44,794 nucleotides of DNA from Yersinia artesiana (GCF_902726545.1 NZ_CACVAD010000038.1:1-44794); one strand, 5' to 3'; numbered from the stretch's first letter, positions 20,916-30,564 are shown. The notes: generated by a model from the sequence alone, not told the origin. Numbers and translations are program-made.

Positions 20916-21665
20916 ATGATTGAGATGGCGCTGGAAAACATTAATGGGATTGAAGTCATCCATGCGGCCCCAGCGGGTCAGCGTCAGCAGCCGCTGCCGA
21001 CCATTTTCTTTTACCATGGCTACACCTCGTCAAAAGAAGTCTATTCCTATTTCGCCTATGCTTTCGCCCAAGCCGGTTTTCGCACCATAGCGCCAGATGC
21101 CGATATGCATGGTGCGCGTTTTACGGGCAATGAAACTCAGCGACTGTCCCACTTTTGGGAAATCCTCAAATCGAATATTGATGAGCTACCCGGACTTCAG
21201 CAGCATTATCAACAGGCCGGATTGATTGACGGTGATCGAATGGGGGTTGCGGGCGCATCAATGGGCGGGATGACTGCGTTAGGTGCGTTTGCTCGCTACC
21301 CATGGATCAGTGTTGCTGCTGATTTTATGGGGTCAGGCTACTTTACTTCGCTGGCGCATTCGCTGTTTCCCCCTTTGGACGCTGGGCGGGAGCTTAGCCC
21401 GGCTGAGTTTGAACGTCGTCTGGCACCGCTGGCAGATTACGACCTTTCCCACCAGTTGGAAAAAATTGCCGAGCGGCCTTTATTGGTTTGGCATGGCGAA
21501 GCGGATGATGTGGTACCTGCGGCGGAGAGTGTGCGCTTGGTTCAGGCATTGCGAGTCAGTAGACGTGATAGCCATCTCACCTATCTTACTGAGCCGGGGA
21601 TTGGACATAAGATTACGCCAACGGCGTTGAGCGCAGGAACACTCTTTTTCAGTCAATATCTATAA
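20916..21665 (+). CDS. yjfP: Alpha/beta-hydrolase esterase YjfP
   Basis: This 249-residue cytoplasmic esterase is of the dienelactone hydrolase/prolyl oligopeptidase-like type. The oxyanion segment FFYHGYTSSKEVYSYFA is near the N-terminus. The nucleophile serine is in GASMGG (about residue 113-118), a later aspartate in WHGEADDVVPA and the histidine in PGIGHKITP, so the triad is complete. E. coli YjfP hydrolyses short-chain esters in vitro; the natural substrate is unknown. It lies between bsmA and yjfY, both on the other strand. Confidence 0.9.
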   Translation: MIEMALENINGIEVIHAAPAGQRQQPLPTIFFYHGYTSSKEVYSYFAYAFAQAGFRTIAPDADMHGARFTGNETQRLSHFWEILKSNIDELPGLQQHYQQAGLIDGDRMGVAGASMGGMTALGAFARYPWISVAADFMGSGYFTSLAHSLFPPLDAGRELSPAEFERRLAPLADYDLSHQLEKIAERPLLVWHGEADDVVPAAESVRLVQALRVSRRDSHLTYLTEPGIGHKITPTALSAGTLFFSQYL

Positions 21666-21686
21666 AAAAAACCCCGACAAGCGGGG
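21664..21686 (-). terminator. Rho-independent terminator for yjfY
   Basis: On the minus strand, CCCCG/CGGGG (arms at 21672-21676 and 21682-21686) has a five-base loop and is followed by a run of T (complement of the A-run 21664-21671). The hairpin lies directly behind the yjfP stop but has no T-run on the plus strand, so it mainly serves the minus-strand gene yjfY. Confidence 0.75.
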
Positions 21687-21750
21687 GAATGGGTATGAGC
21701 ATTCTCTTTTTTATTGGTGTTTCTCTGGTGTTATATTTATCTATTGAGTC

Positions 21751-22026
21751 TTAGCGATAGAGAACGGCATTAACGTGCATCGAACTGTTATCGCCGGGTT
21801 CATGCATCGCTATTATCTGATAAGAGGTGGCACCGCGTTCATCAGCTAATTTACTGATTTGTGCAGTGGCATCATCAGGAGAAATGACATTGTGACCTAG
21901 TGACAGAGCACCGATACTGACGCGCTGTTGCTGCATAGCTTGTTGAGCGGTTATTTCTGTGGCGGCAAACGTGCTGGTTGATAATACCAAGCCGAGTGCG
22001 GCTGCGATGGTAAGTGTATGTTTCAT
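21751..22026 (-). CDS. yjfY: YjfY-like periplasmic protein, DUF1471 family
   Basis: This 91-residue secreted protein starts at 22026, where GGAG lies six bases upstream; the ATG at 22038 lacks such a site. The signal peptide ends in STFAA. The mature DUF1471 domain includes VSIGALSLGHN, KLADERGATSYQIIAMHEPG and the C-terminal NAVLYR. It resembles E. coli YjfY more than YjfN, and like yjfY it lies immediately upstream of and divergent from rpsF. Members of this family are small periplasmic stress-response proteins; the specific function is unknown. Confidence 0.8.
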   Translation of the reverse strand: MKHTLTIAAALGLVLSTSTFAATEITAQQAMQQQRVSIGALSLGHNVISPDDATAQISKLADERGATSYQIIAMHEPGDNSSMHVNAVLYR

Positions 22027-22308
22027 AGGTGACTCCAAAATCTTATTTATTTACTTTGAATAACTTTCAGTTAGCTGCGCCGCTTGTTTTGCGGTGGATG
22101 TAAATAATTCTAGTCGCTTTTGTTCATTTAAAAATACGTGGCAATTGATTCACTTTGTCAAAAAAAGTGAATGATATTTATGTTGAGCTAATGATTTGAT
22201 TGAAATATTTAGTAGACTAATGGATCTACATCCATTGGTTATTTAATGAACAAAAAGTGCGGTTTTAGTTGAGTAATGGTTAGAATAAGAATAAATCCCC
22301 GGTAGTCC
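22027..22308. other. Divergent regulatory spacer between yjfY and rpsF
   Basis: The full gap between yjfY and rpsF is 411 bases and AT-rich. It contains no ORF of note. The yjfY leader lies at its left end and the rpsF promoter and leader at its right. An operator-like inverted repeat AATGGAT/ATCCATT lies at 22219-22225 and 22230-22236 with a four-base spacer. I see no other clear structure. Confidence 0.5.
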
Positions 22309-22337
22309 TTGAGTTTCAAACCGCCCGCAAGTATAGT
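22309..22337 (+). promoter_or_regulatory. Sigma70 promoter of the rpsF operon
   Basis: TTGAGT at 22309-22314 and TATAGT at 22332-22337 are separated by exactly 17 bases. Transcription would start near 22344, giving a leader of about 95 bases that contains the S6:S18 motif. Confidence 0.75.
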
Positions 22338-22375
22338 TACGCGTCATTTTTCAGCCGCACACAAATACGTTCCTT

Positions 22376-22410
22376 GCCTCCATGGGCCGCGGTTGACCCT
22401 ATCAGGAGGC
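22376..22410 (+). promoter_or_regulatory. S6:S18 ribosomal protein leader motif
   Basis: GCCTCC (22376-22381) pairs with GGAGGC (22405-22410), and inside it GGG pairs with CCC, leaving an exposed CCG in the loop or bulge. This is the known arrangement in rpsF leaders bound by the S6:S18 complex, which mimics its 16S rRNA site and represses the operon. The stem ends about 27 bases before the rpsF ATG. Confidence 0.7.
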
Positions 22411-22437
22411 TGAATAATCCGTAAGGAGCAATAATCG

Positions 22438-22830
22438 ATGCGTCATTACGAAATCGTTTTTATGGTCCATCCTGACCAAAGCGAACAGGTTCCGGGCATG
22501 ATCGAGCGCTATAGTGCAACTATCACTAATGCTGCTGGTACGATCCACCGTCTGGAAGACTGGGGCCGCCGTCAACTGGCTTACCCGATCAATAAACTGC
22601 ATAAAGCTCACTACGTTCTGCTGAACGTTGAAGCGCCGCAGGAAGCGATCGATGAGCTGGAAACAAACTTCCGCTTCAACGACGCCGTTATCCGTAGCAT
22701 GGTTATGCGCGTTAAGCACGCGGTAACTGAAGCATCACCAATGGTTAAAGCGAAAGACGAACGCCGTGAGCGTCACGACTTCGCGTCAGAAGCCAATGAT
22801 GATTCTGAAGCTGGGGATTCTGAAGAGTAA
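22438..22830 (+). CDS. rpsF: 30S ribosomal protein S6
   Basis: S6 binds the central domain of 16S rRNA together with S18. The 130-residue protein has the RRM-like S6 fold with [19 protein letters not shown] at the N-terminus, [20 protein letters not shown] and [20 protein letters not shown]. The tail is acidic, with several Asp/Glu residues, as in enterobacteria where RimK adds glutamates. AAGGAG lies 10 bases before the ATG. It is the first gene of rpsF-priB-rpsR-rplI. Confidence 0.98.
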
Positions 22831-22835
22831 TTGCC

Positions 22836-23388
<553 letters not shown>

Positions 23389-23415
23389 TCGGCCACTGTC
23401 CATTAACGACTTTGA

Positions 23416-23880
<465 letters not shown>

Positions 23881-23902
23881 GTTACGCTGCTGTCAACCTG
23901 TT

Positions 23903-23937
23903 AAAACGCCAGCCTTGTGCTGGCGTTTTGCTTTTTG
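23903..23937 (+). terminator. Rho-independent terminator of the rpsF operon
   Basis: The 11-bp perfect stem AAAACGCCAGC/GCTGGCGTTTT (23903-23913 with 23919-23929) has a five-base loop and is followed by GCTTTTTGG. The A and T arms make it usable from both sides, so it may also serve the minus-strand gene at 23956. Confidence 0.92.
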
Positions 23938-23955
23938 GTCAAGGGATAAAAGGCA

Positions 23956-24402
23956 TTAGGGTGCCGCTGGCAACATAATATCAAATGCACACAGTTCAGG
24001 TGCCACGCCCGAACAGCTATAAATCTCAAGAAAAGTAGTTTGCTGATACCGCCAATGTGGTTTTCCACTGATAGATGCCCGCCAGGTTTGGTTATCGAAG
24101 TACATATCCATTAACTTACCTTCGGCTTGCAAGTTATAGGTACATTTCTGGAAACGCCCCTGATCAATAATATTATCTTCCCCGCCATCACTATTGAGAA
24201 CCAAAATAGCTTCATTGAAACTCTTAATCGCGCTGTCCTGGGGAATCTCTCCTTGCACGGCGCCGATCCACTCACCCACACCAGCAGTGGTTGCGGTATA
24301 GACTCCATTGTTGTGCTTGATAGTATCAATGGCTGGGCAATGCTGTGTTGCGAATGCACCAAAGGGCATTAGTAACAACACAAAAGGTAATTTATATTTC
24401 AT
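23956..24402 (-). CDS. Secreted protein of unknown function (possibly DUF3757-like)
   Basis: I do not recognise this gene with confidence. The start at 24402 is preferred over the ATG at 24408 because GAGGGG lies six bases before it. The 148-residue product has a signal peptide (MKYKLPFVLLLMPFGAFA) and a mature domain starting TQHCP. Four cysteines in the mature part (HCPAI, KCTYN, YSCSG, LCAFD) suggest two disulfide bonds in the periplasm or outside. The GVYTATTAGVGEWIG segment recalls DUF3757 proteins, though I cannot verify this. It sits alone on the minus strand between rplI and ytfB, where E. coli has unrelated small genes. Confidence 0.75.
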   Translation of the reverse strand: MKYKLPFVLLLMPFGAFATQHCPAIDTIKHNNGVYTATTAGVGEWIGAVQGEIPQDSAIKSFNEAILVLNSDGGEDNIIDQGRFQKCTYNLQAEGKLMDMYFDNQTWRASISGKPHWRYQQTTFLEIYSCSGVAPELCAFDIMLPAAP

Positions 24403-24542
24403 TATCATCCCCTCTATTTTTGAATATAGCCGTCTGCTAGTGGATGGCGTAAACCATCCAAAACAACTTAATTCGAGGGGAGGTAAGATGACAATATCAA
24501 AGAAAATAAGGCGTTAGATAGAAGTGGTTATGATGGCTACCA

Positions 24543-25316
24543 TTAGTGCATGCGACGATAGCTGCCATCGCTTTGGCGGGTAAACAGCACTTCCGTACTG
24601 TTGGTGGTTTCAATAGCTAAAGCGGCAACCACGCCTTGTGCATCCAGCATGATTTTGACTTCCTGACCGGCTTTAAGGTTACTGAGCGGTTTATCATTAC
24701 CTTCGGCTTGCGCCATGGCAAAAACTTCATTTACCGGCAAATTATTATCGCGAAATAGCTGTGCCAGCGTTTTCCCTGCTTGAATTTGATAACTCTGCCA
24801 ATTTCCCTGTAACGGCGGCGTCGCCTCAGGTGCAACTGGAGGTGCCACCGTTGGAGGTGGCGGAGCATCAAGATTGCCCTGTAATTGGGCCTGTAGTGGC
24901 ACGTCAGTGGACGGTGCACTCACCGGGAATGCGTTATTGGTATTATCACGGGAAACCGGCCACAACAGTGCCAGCAGCAATACCGTGGTTGCGATAATGA
25001 CCCAGCGACGGTGAAAGAGAGGTAATGGCTCCATCCACTCAAAACTGTCCGGCAAGTGCCAGATTTTCAGTAGTAGCCGTTTAATCCCTTTTTCCTGTGC
25101 GGCGGTAGCGGCAGTTTCAGGGGACACATTATTTTCAGTAGAGGCGATCTCCTCGGCAGGAGAAATGTGTTCAGACGCACTGACTTCAGACATCAGATTG
25201 TGATCATCAGCATTTTTAGTATCCGGCAATATCCTTTGCCTGATACTTAGCCAGGTGTGCAGCAGTGGCTGATAAACCCGAGTGCTTTTCCTTCTCCTGG
25301 GCGCGATTCTGCCCAT
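24543..25316 (-). CDS. ytfB: OapA-domain cell-division protein YtfB
   Basis: This single-pass inner-membrane protein of 257 residues has a basic N-terminus, an acidic cytoplasmic segment (about residues 36-75), a conserved WHLPDSFEWMEPLPLFHRRW stretch, a transmembrane helix (about 105-122), a Pro-rich periplasmic linker (about 150-170) and a C-terminal OapA/LysM-like domain starting at WQSYQIQAGKTLAQLFRDNNLP. E. coli YtfB is a non-essential cell-division protein whose OapA domain binds glycan. AGAGGT lies six bases before the ATG. It is transcribed divergently from fklB; the 286-base gap shows no certain promoter, only a 6-bp inverted repeat at 25388-25414. Confidence 0.88.
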   Translation of the reverse strand: MGRIAPRRRKSTRVYQPLLHTWLSIRQRILPDTKNADDHNLMSEVSASEHISPAEEIASTENNVSPETAATAAQEKGIKRLLLKIWHLPDSFEWMEPLPLFHRRWVIIATTVLLLALLWPVSRDNTNNAFPVSAPSTDVPLQAQLQGNLDAPPPPTVAPPVAPEATPPLQGNWQSYQIQAGKTLAQLFRDNNLPVNEVFAMAQAEGNDKPLSNLKAGQEVKIMLDAQGVVAALAIETTNSTEVLFTRQSDGSYRRMH

Positions 25317-25602
25317 GGTGACCTCTCTTCAACTACGTAAAACTACATAAATAATAAAATGGCACTTTACCCATAGGCTTCTAAGTATAACCCTTCTTGC
25401 TTGAAGTTGGGTTAAGCTGCTATCTGATTGATACCAAAAGACAGAATATTATGATACCTAAACGGGGTATTCCCCGTTAGCCTGCTGCTATTGTTTCTTT
25501 TTCTACGACAAAAGTCATCATTCGCGAAGCAAGATTTTACCGCGCTCCCCTGCTGCTGTTATGCTGGCGGCTTTGACATGATTAGCGACTAAAGGAAAAT
25601 CC

Positions 25603-26223
25603 ATGACAACCCCTTCTTTTGATAGCGTTGAAGCGCAAGCAAGCTACGGAATTGGTTTACAAATCGGGCAACAATTGCAAGAGTCCGGGCTGGAAGGTTT
25701 ACGGCCAGAAGCACTATTGGCAGGTTTGTGTGACGCAATAGAGGGGAATACACCTACTGTTCCTGTTGATGTGATACATCGCGCGCTACAGGAAGTGCAT
25801 GAAAAAGCTGATAAAGTGCGTGTTGAGCGTCAACAGGATTTGGTAAAAGAAGGGAAAAAATTCCTGGAAGAAAATGCCAAGCGCGATGATGTCACCACCA
25901 CTGAATCTGGCCTGCAATTCTCTGTATTACAGGCGGGTGATGGCCCGATCCCATCCCGTCAAGACCGTGTGCGGGTACACTATACTGGCAGCCTGGTGAA
26001 TGGCACGGTATTTGATAGCTCCGTTGAACGCGGCCAACCCGCAGAGTTCCCAGTTAGCGGTGTTATTCCGGGCTGGATTGAAGCTCTGTCCATGATGCCA
26101 GTTGGCTCTAAGTGGAAGTTGTACATCCCGCATAACCTGGCTTACGGCGAGCGTGGTGCTGGTGCGACTATCCCACCATTCAGCGCATTAATGTTTGAAG
26201 TGGAACTGTTGGAAATTCTGTAA
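25603..26223 (+). CDS. fklB: FKBP-type peptidyl-prolyl isomerase FklB (FKBP22)
   Basis: This is a cytoplasmic dimeric prolyl isomerase of the Mip/FkpA type. The N-terminal helical dimerisation domain (about residues 1-90) is followed by the FKBP domain (about 105-206), with [67 protein letters not shown]. No signal peptide is present. The length of 206 residues equals E. coli. An AAAGGA site precedes the ATG. It lies between divergent ytfB and convergent cpdB. Confidence 0.95.
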   Translation: MTTPSFDSVEAQASYGIGLQIGQQLQESGLEGLRPEALLAGLCDAIEGNTPTVPVDVIHRALQEVHEKADKVRVERQQDLVKEGKKFLEENAKRDDVTTTESGLQFSVLQAGDGPIPSRQDRVRVHYTGSLVNGTVFDSSVERGQPAEFPVSGVIPGWIEALSMMPVGSKWKLYIPHNLAYGERGAGATIPPFSALMFEVELLEIL

Positions 26224-26243
26224 TTTCCGTGTGCAGTGACAGC

Positions 26244-26268
26244 AAAGGGCGACATGATGTCGCCCTTT
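26244..26268 (+). terminator. Terminator-like hairpin after fklB
   Basis: The 11-bp perfect stem (26244-26254 with 26258-26268), rich in GC, has a TGA loop. The stem ends in TTT but is followed by GGTTAATG, so the T-run is short. The same sequence that follows is the left end of the 167-bp repeats. Confidence 0.75.
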
Positions 26269-26269
26269 G

Positions 26270-26295
26270 GTTAATGACAAATAGTTAATGACAAA
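26270..26295 (+). repeat. Duplicated 12-bp terminus of the palindromic repeat (possible remnant)
   Basis: GTTAATGACAAA occurs at 26270-26281 and again at 26284-26295, two bases apart. The same 12 bases form the left end of both complete 167-bp elements (from 18396 and 39041). The second copy runs into ACTGCTGA, which also occurs, inverted, near the right end of the complete elements. As with those, it abuts a terminator hairpin. I infer a remnant or footprint; no internal part of the element is present. Confidence 0.5.
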
Positions 26296-26352
26296 CTGCT
26301 GATAGCTCTGTGAGTGAAGGAGTTACCGTCAATCTGAGCGCTTTGCCTGAGA

Positions 26353-28314
26353 CTATTTCTGCTGTAAATCTATTTTGTAGACTTCGAAACCAATCTCGTC
26401 AGTACCCATTGCTTTCATTGGGTATTGCGCTTTTTGTTTAATAAATTCAGCTGCTTTGGCACTTGGTGAGGTTTCAAAACGAATATCCAGTGGCTGCTGA
26501 CTATTCAGCGTCGCCAGACGCCAGTTGTTATCCGCTTGCGGGGTCACCTGCCCATGCTTTTTGGTTTCCGCGCTGATATAAGCTGACAGAACTGCCCGGT
26601 TTTCATCTGGAGAAGCGAATGCAATATGATTATCACCGGTACCAGCAAATTTGCCGCTATAGGCGCGGTAGTTGTTGGTGGCAATCAGGAATGTGGCTTT
26701 CGGATCAATAGGTTTGCCATTAAACGTCAGGTTTTTGATGCGCTCAGCTTTGTCATTAATCAGCGCGCATTCGCCGTCATAGCGAGCAGGCTGGCTGACA
26801 TCAATTTCATAGTTAACCCCATCGATAACATCGAAATTATAAGTACGGAAACCATCCCAGTTAATTAGTGATTGCGGTTTACTGCTGTTCACATCAATTT
26901 GATTAAATTGTGCGGCGGAGCACTCCAGCCACTGCTTAACATCCGCGCCACTGGCTTTCACTACCACCAATGTGTTCGGGTAAAGATAGAGATCGGCGGC
27001 GTTGCGGAAGGTCAGTTCGCCTTTTTCCACTTCGACAAAACTGGCAGGGTCATTTTTGCGGCCGCCAGCTTTAAATGGCGCTGCGGCAGAAAGTACCGGT
27101 AAATCGGCCAAGTCAGGATCGCCCTGAATAAAGTGCTCGGTATAGGCGCGTTGGGCATTATTGACAATTTGTACTGTCGGATCGTCTTGGATCAGCGACA
27201 GATAGCTATACATATTATCCGATGCTTTGCCGATCGGCTGGCTGACAAAATCACGAGTGCCTTGGTGATCGGCCGCTAACACTTTCACCAGGTTTGCATT
27301 TTCGGCGGCCAGCGATTTCTGTGTCGCTTTATCAAAGATAGGGCGGGCTTCGGCCTTGGCCTGAGTTACCTGCCATTGGCCTTGGTCATTATTCAACACA
27401 AAATCAACCACTCCCAGATGGTCACCCCACTGGCCTGGCATCACTGCCGGAATGCCGTTTAATGTCCCCTGTGCGATATCCGCACCTTTGATAGTGGCAA
27501 AGTCTTTACCTGGGAAAACGGCGTGGGCATGACCAAACATAATGGCATCAATTCCCGGCACCTGACTGAGGTAGTAAACCGAGTTTTCCGCCATAGTTTT
27601 GTAAGGGTCACTGGAAAGGCCGGAATGGGGAATGGCGACCACTAAGTCGGCACCTTGCTTACGCATTTCCGGTACCCACTTTTTAGCGGTTGCGGTGATG
27701 TCATCGACGGTAACTTTGCCGGTAAGGTTGGCTTTGTCCCATATCATGACTTGCGGGGGGACAAAACCAATGTAGCCGATGCGCAGATTATGACTTTTCC
27801 CGTCGCGATCTTTTACTGGGGTATCAACAATTAAATATGGCTGAAACAGTGGCTTACCGGTTTTGACATCAATAACGTTAGCATTCACATAGGGGAATTT
27901 AGCCCCCGCCAGTGATTTTTTTAGATAATCCAGACCATAATTAAATTCATGGTTGCCGATGTTACCCACAGCATAATCCAGTGTGTTCATCGCCTTATAA
28001 ACAGGGTGAATCTCACCGGCTTTTAGCCCTTTGGCAGCCATATAGTCACCCAGTGGGCTGCCCTGAATCAGGTCGCCATTATCCACCAACACACTGTTAG
28101 TAGCTTGTTGGCGAGCAGCTTCAATCAGGCTCGCCGTACGAACCAGACCGAACTTCTCCGTAGGTTTGTCTTTGTAATAATCGAAATCCATCATATTGCT
28201 GTGCAGGTCGGTGGTTTCCAGTACTCGCAAATCAACGGTCGCGGCCTGCGCGGTTGAGGTTGTGAGAGCAATCAGGCTGGCAAGTAGGGATAACGTCAGC
28301 GGACGCTTAAACAT
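26353..28314 (-). CDS. cpdB: Periplasmic 2',3'-cyclic-nucleotide 2'-phosphodiesterase / 3'-nucleotidase
   Basis: CpdB opens 2',3'-cyclic nucleotides and removes 3'-phosphates in the periplasm, salvaging nucleotides from RNA breakdown. The start at 28314 is chosen because GGAG lies seven bases upstream; in-frame starts at 28326 and 28368 would only lengthen the leader. The 653-residue precursor has a signal peptide ending in STAQA, a metallophosphatase domain with [27 protein letters not shown] and [10 protein letters not shown], and a C-terminal 5'-nucleotidase domain with [12 protein letters not shown] and [11 protein letters not shown]. It is divergent from cysQ. Confidence 0.95.
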   Translation of the reverse strand: MFKRPLTLSLLASLIALTTSTAQAATVDLRVLETTDLHSNMMDFDYYKDKPTEKFGLVRTASLIEAARQQATNSVLVDNGDLIQGSPLGDYMAAKGLKAGEIHPVYKAMNTLDYAVGNIGNHEFNYGLDYLKKSLAGAKFPYVNANVIDVKTGKPLFQPYLIVDTPVKDRDGKSHNLRIGYIGFVPPQVMIWDKANLTGKVTVDDITATAKKWVPEMRKQGADLVVAIPHSGLSSDPYKTMAENSVYYLSQVPGIDAIMFGHAHAVFPGKDFATIKGADIAQGTLNGIPAVMPGQWGDHLGVVDFVLNNDQGQWQVTQAKAEARPIFDKATQKSLAAENANLVKVLAADHQGTRDFVSQPIGKASDNMYSYLSLIQDDPTVQIVNNAQRAYTEHFIQGDPDLADLPVLSAAAPFKAGGRKNDPASFVEVEKGELTFRNAADLYLYPNTLVVVKASGADVKQWLECSAAQFNQIDVNSSKPQSLINWDGFRTYNFDVIDGVNYEIDVSQPARYDGECALINDKAERIKNLTFNGKPIDPKATFLIATNNYRAYSGKFAGTGDNHIAFASPDENRAVLSAYISAETKKHGQVTPQADNNWRLATLNSQQPLDIRFETSPSAKAAEFIKQKAQYPMKAMGTDEIGFEVYKIDLQQK

Positions 28315-28684
28315 GGCTTTCTCCATCGTGGTTTTTCCATTAAGAAAACAATTCGACCTGTATCGCAAAAGAATATGTAAATTTAATAGGTCGCCATAGC
28401 AAAGTGTGAAGTTTGGCAGAAAATAGTTTTGGATAACGCGGAGATGCTCACAGTTGCAGCAGGCTAATTTCCCTGATTTTATTGAGAGTTACCCGACAAA
28501 GGTGGCTATTTGGCAGGAAAATAATTAGTCTGCCAAACAGGTATTACGCGTTGCGATGATTAATTTTTATTTTAGCTTTGCGTTCTAAAATGAATATAGC
28601 GTGAGTGACAAGTTCCAGGAACCCTTATTGATTGAACAATCACTATCAATATTCGACATGACTCATAAAACCAAGGGGTGGATG
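28315..28684. other. Divergent cpdB-cysQ spacer
   Basis: The 370-base gap between the two divergent starts must hold both promoters. AT-rich blocks lie around 28540-28600, including TAAAAT at 28586-28591 as a possible -10 for cysQ, but I found no matching -35. An open frame from a GTG at 28601 leads into cysQ without conserved residues and is probably not translated. No repeats, RNA genes or clear operators are visible. Confidence 0.4.
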
Positions 28685-29425
28685 ATGTTAGAGCAAATTT
28701 GCCAGTTGGCCCGCGAGGCAGGCGTGGCGATTATGGCGGTCTATCAGGGCGAGAAGCCCCTTGATGTGGCCCACAAAAAAGATGATTCCCCCGTTACAGC
28801 GGCGGATCTTGCAGCCCATCAAATTATCAAAACCGGGTTGGCGGCATTGACCCCAGAGATTCCTCTGTTATCTGAAGAGGATCCACCGACTTGGGCTGTA
28901 CGCCAGCACTGGCAGCGCTATTGGCTGGTTGATCCGCTGGATGGCACCAAAGAATTTTTGAGCCGCAATGGTGAATTCACCGTCAATATCGCCCTGATTG
29001 ACCAAGGGGTACCGGTATTGGGAGTAGTTTATGCTCCGGCGAGCGAAGTGATGTATAGCGCGGAAAACGGCCATGCATGGAAAGAAGAGTGTGGCCGGCG
29101 CATGCAAATTGAGGTGCGTGATGCCGTTCCGCCGCTGGTGGTCGTCAGTCGCTCCCACAGTGATGCTGAGTTGGAAGATTATTTGGCGCAATTGGGCGAG
29201 CATCAGACGGTAGCTGTTGGTTCATCACTCAAGTTTTGTCTGGTCGCCGAAGGAAAAGCGCAACTATATCCTCGCTTTGGGCCAACCAATGTGTGGGACA
29301 CCGCCGCTGGACATGCTGTCGCTATAGCTGCCGGGGCACAAGTTCACGATTGGCAGGGTAAACCACTTTCTTATATCCCACGTGAATCTTTCCTGAACCC
29401 CGGCTTTAGGGTGTCTCTGTTCTAG
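28685..29425 (+). CDS. cysQ: 3'(2'),5'-bisphosphate nucleotidase CysQ
   Basis: CysQ hydrolyses 3'-phosphoadenosine 5'-phosphate to AMP, removing the toxic by-product of sulfate assimilation. The second of two adjacent ATG codons (28685) gives 246 residues, the E. coli length, with AGGGG six bases upstream. The inositol-phosphatase-like metal motifs are present: [18 protein letters not shown] and [10 protein letters not shown]. Sequence up to [13 protein letters not shown] is not conserved. The gene ends two bases from the convergent ytfJ stop. Confidence 0.96.
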   Translation: MLEQICQLAREAGVAIMAVYQGEKPLDVAHKKDDSPVTAADLAAHQIIKTGLAALTPEIPLLSEEDPPTWAVRQHWQRYWLVDPLDGTKEFLSRNGEFTVNIALIDQGVPVLGVVYAPASEVMYSAENGHAWKEECGRRMQIEVRDAVPPLVVVSRSHSDAELEDYLAQLGEHQTVAVGSSLKFCLVAEGKAQLYPRFGPTNVWDTAAGHAVAIAAGAQVHDWQGKPLSYIPRESFLNPGFRVSLF

Positions 29426-29427
29426 TT

Positions 29428-29991
29428 TTACTGTTTCACAAGCTGGTGCAGTTGGTCGATGACCTGCTGCACTTCTTCTGCGGTCAGTGCACCGTCTTTG
29501 ACAAATTTAACGTTTCCTTGCTCATCCAGCACCACAATAGCGGATCCTTTCTCGGCTAAACCCCAGGCCTGTTTGGCATTCCCATTGCTGTCGACCACAA
29601 ATTGCGACCAGGGAAATTCCCGCTTATTGCTTTCAATGCTATTACGCACAAATACCGCGGTGCCGAAGATGGCGTCATCGGTATTGACGATTGTCGTCGT
29701 TTGGTAATGTTCGTGTGGCAAATTGGCGTGTTTAATAGCTTCCACCAACGGCGCATTCAGTTCTTTTGCTGATGTGCGGCCAGCAATATGCTGGACAACT
29801 CGCACTTTGCCGGGCAATTGCGAGCTATTCCAGTTTTTATAGCTAAACTGATCAGTAGCCTTATCGTAGTTTAATTCACCTTTATCGCTGACACCTACTG
29901 GCGGAACCCGCTGGCCAACTTGAATGGTGAGCGCGCTAGCCATCAAGGGGGTTAACAGCAGTGACAGTATAAGCAGGCTATTTTTTATCAT
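29428..29991 (-). CDS. ytfJ: Periplasmic thioredoxin-fold protein YtfJ
   Basis: This 187-residue protein has a signal peptide (MIKNSLLILSLLLTPLMASA) and a mature thioredoxin-like domain, with SQLPGKVRVVQHIAGRTSAKELN, FVVDSNGNAKQAWGL and SAIVVLDEQGNVKFVKDGALT. No CxxC active site is present: the product contains no cysteine. Function is unknown, although the family is widely conserved in Enterobacterales. It is convergent with cysQ. Confidence 0.9.
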   Translation of the reverse strand: MIKNSLLILSLLLTPLMASALTIQVGQRVPPVGVSDKGELNYDKATDQFSYKNWNSSQLPGKVRVVQHIAGRTSAKELNAPLVEAIKHANLPHEHYQTTTIVNTDDAIFGTAVFVRNSIESNKREFPWSQFVVDSNGNAKQAWGLAEKGSAIVVLDEQGNVKFVKDGALTAEEVQQVIDQLHQLVKQ

Positions 29992-30314
29992 GGGATGTCC
30001 TTGTGGATCTTATGAATGATGACTTAGCCCTGATAGCAGGCAAGTTTCCCAATAATAGGTGCAGATCAGAGGTCTGTCCTGTTTGTCTAAAATAATTATT
30101 TCCAACAGTTACCAGATGGTTATTCTGTTACAAACTCTCATTTTCTCTTAATCACACTGTAATATTATGTAAATACAGCATCAATGACTATTTTTGTGGG
30201 AACTTAACGTCATACTCTAGGTCTATTACTCTGCAATTAACTTACGCTACCTGTGATCTTGGTCGCTAAGGCGTCAGAGGGTACGTATTAGTGCTATGGG
30301 AGGAAAGTAAAACA
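29992..30314. other. Divergent ytfJ-ytfK spacer with possible Pho-box-like repeats
   Basis: The 323-base gap holds the promoters for both genes. CTGTTAC and CTCTCAT lie ten bases apart at 30125-30141, and CTGTAAT and ATGTAAA lie ten bases apart at 30157-30173. They resemble degenerate PhoB half-sites (CTGTCAT), but true Pho boxes are spaced at 11 bases. In E. coli ytfK has been linked to PhoB control. No ORF or RNA gene is apparent. Confidence 0.35.
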
Positions 30315-30518
30315 ATGAGGATCTTCCAACGTTACAATCCGGCAAAAATCGCGATGTATGTCAAAACGCTATTTCGTGGTCGGTTGTATATCAAGGATAT
30401 GGGGGCTTTTGAGTTTGATAAGGGCAAAATTTTAATCCCGAAAGTTAGGGATAAACGCCATTTCGAGGTGATGTCGGAAGTTAACCGGCAAGTGATGCGT
30501 TTGCAAACTGAAATCTAG
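30315..30518 (+). CDS. ytfK: Stringent-response modulator YtfK (DUF1107)
   Basis: This 67-residue basic protein begins [17 protein letters not shown]; the ATG at 30315 corresponds to the E. coli start, and GGAGGAAA lies upstream. [25 protein letters not shown] is highly conserved. In E. coli, YtfK binds SpoT and tips it towards alarmone synthesis during phosphate or fatty-acid starvation. It stands between divergent ytfJ and convergent ytfL. Confidence 0.9.
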   Translation: MRIFQRYNPAKIAMYVKTLFRGRLYIKDMGAFEFDKGKILIPKVRDKRHFEVMSEVNRQVMRLQTEI

Positions 30519-30542
30519 CGACACCCCCGGATCGAATTAATT

Positions 30543-30564
30543 GCGGCCCCTAAATCGGGGCCGC
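30543..30564. terminator. GC-rich hairpin between convergent ytfK and ytfL
   Basis: The 8-bp perfect stem GCGGCCCC/GGGGCCGC has a six-base loop. Neither side has a strong T-run, so it may terminate weakly in both directions or protect the 3' ends. Confidence 0.55.

Noticed and set aside
25388-25414. Inverted repeat TAACCC/GGGTTA between ytfB and fklB as a terminator
   Set aside because: Both genes point away from it, the stem is only 6 bp with a long loop, and no T-run follows; at most it is an operator.
28601-28684. Longer in-frame start for cysQ giving 28 extra residues
   Set aside because: The extra residues are not conserved, while the ATG at 28685 gives the E. coli length with a good ribosome site.
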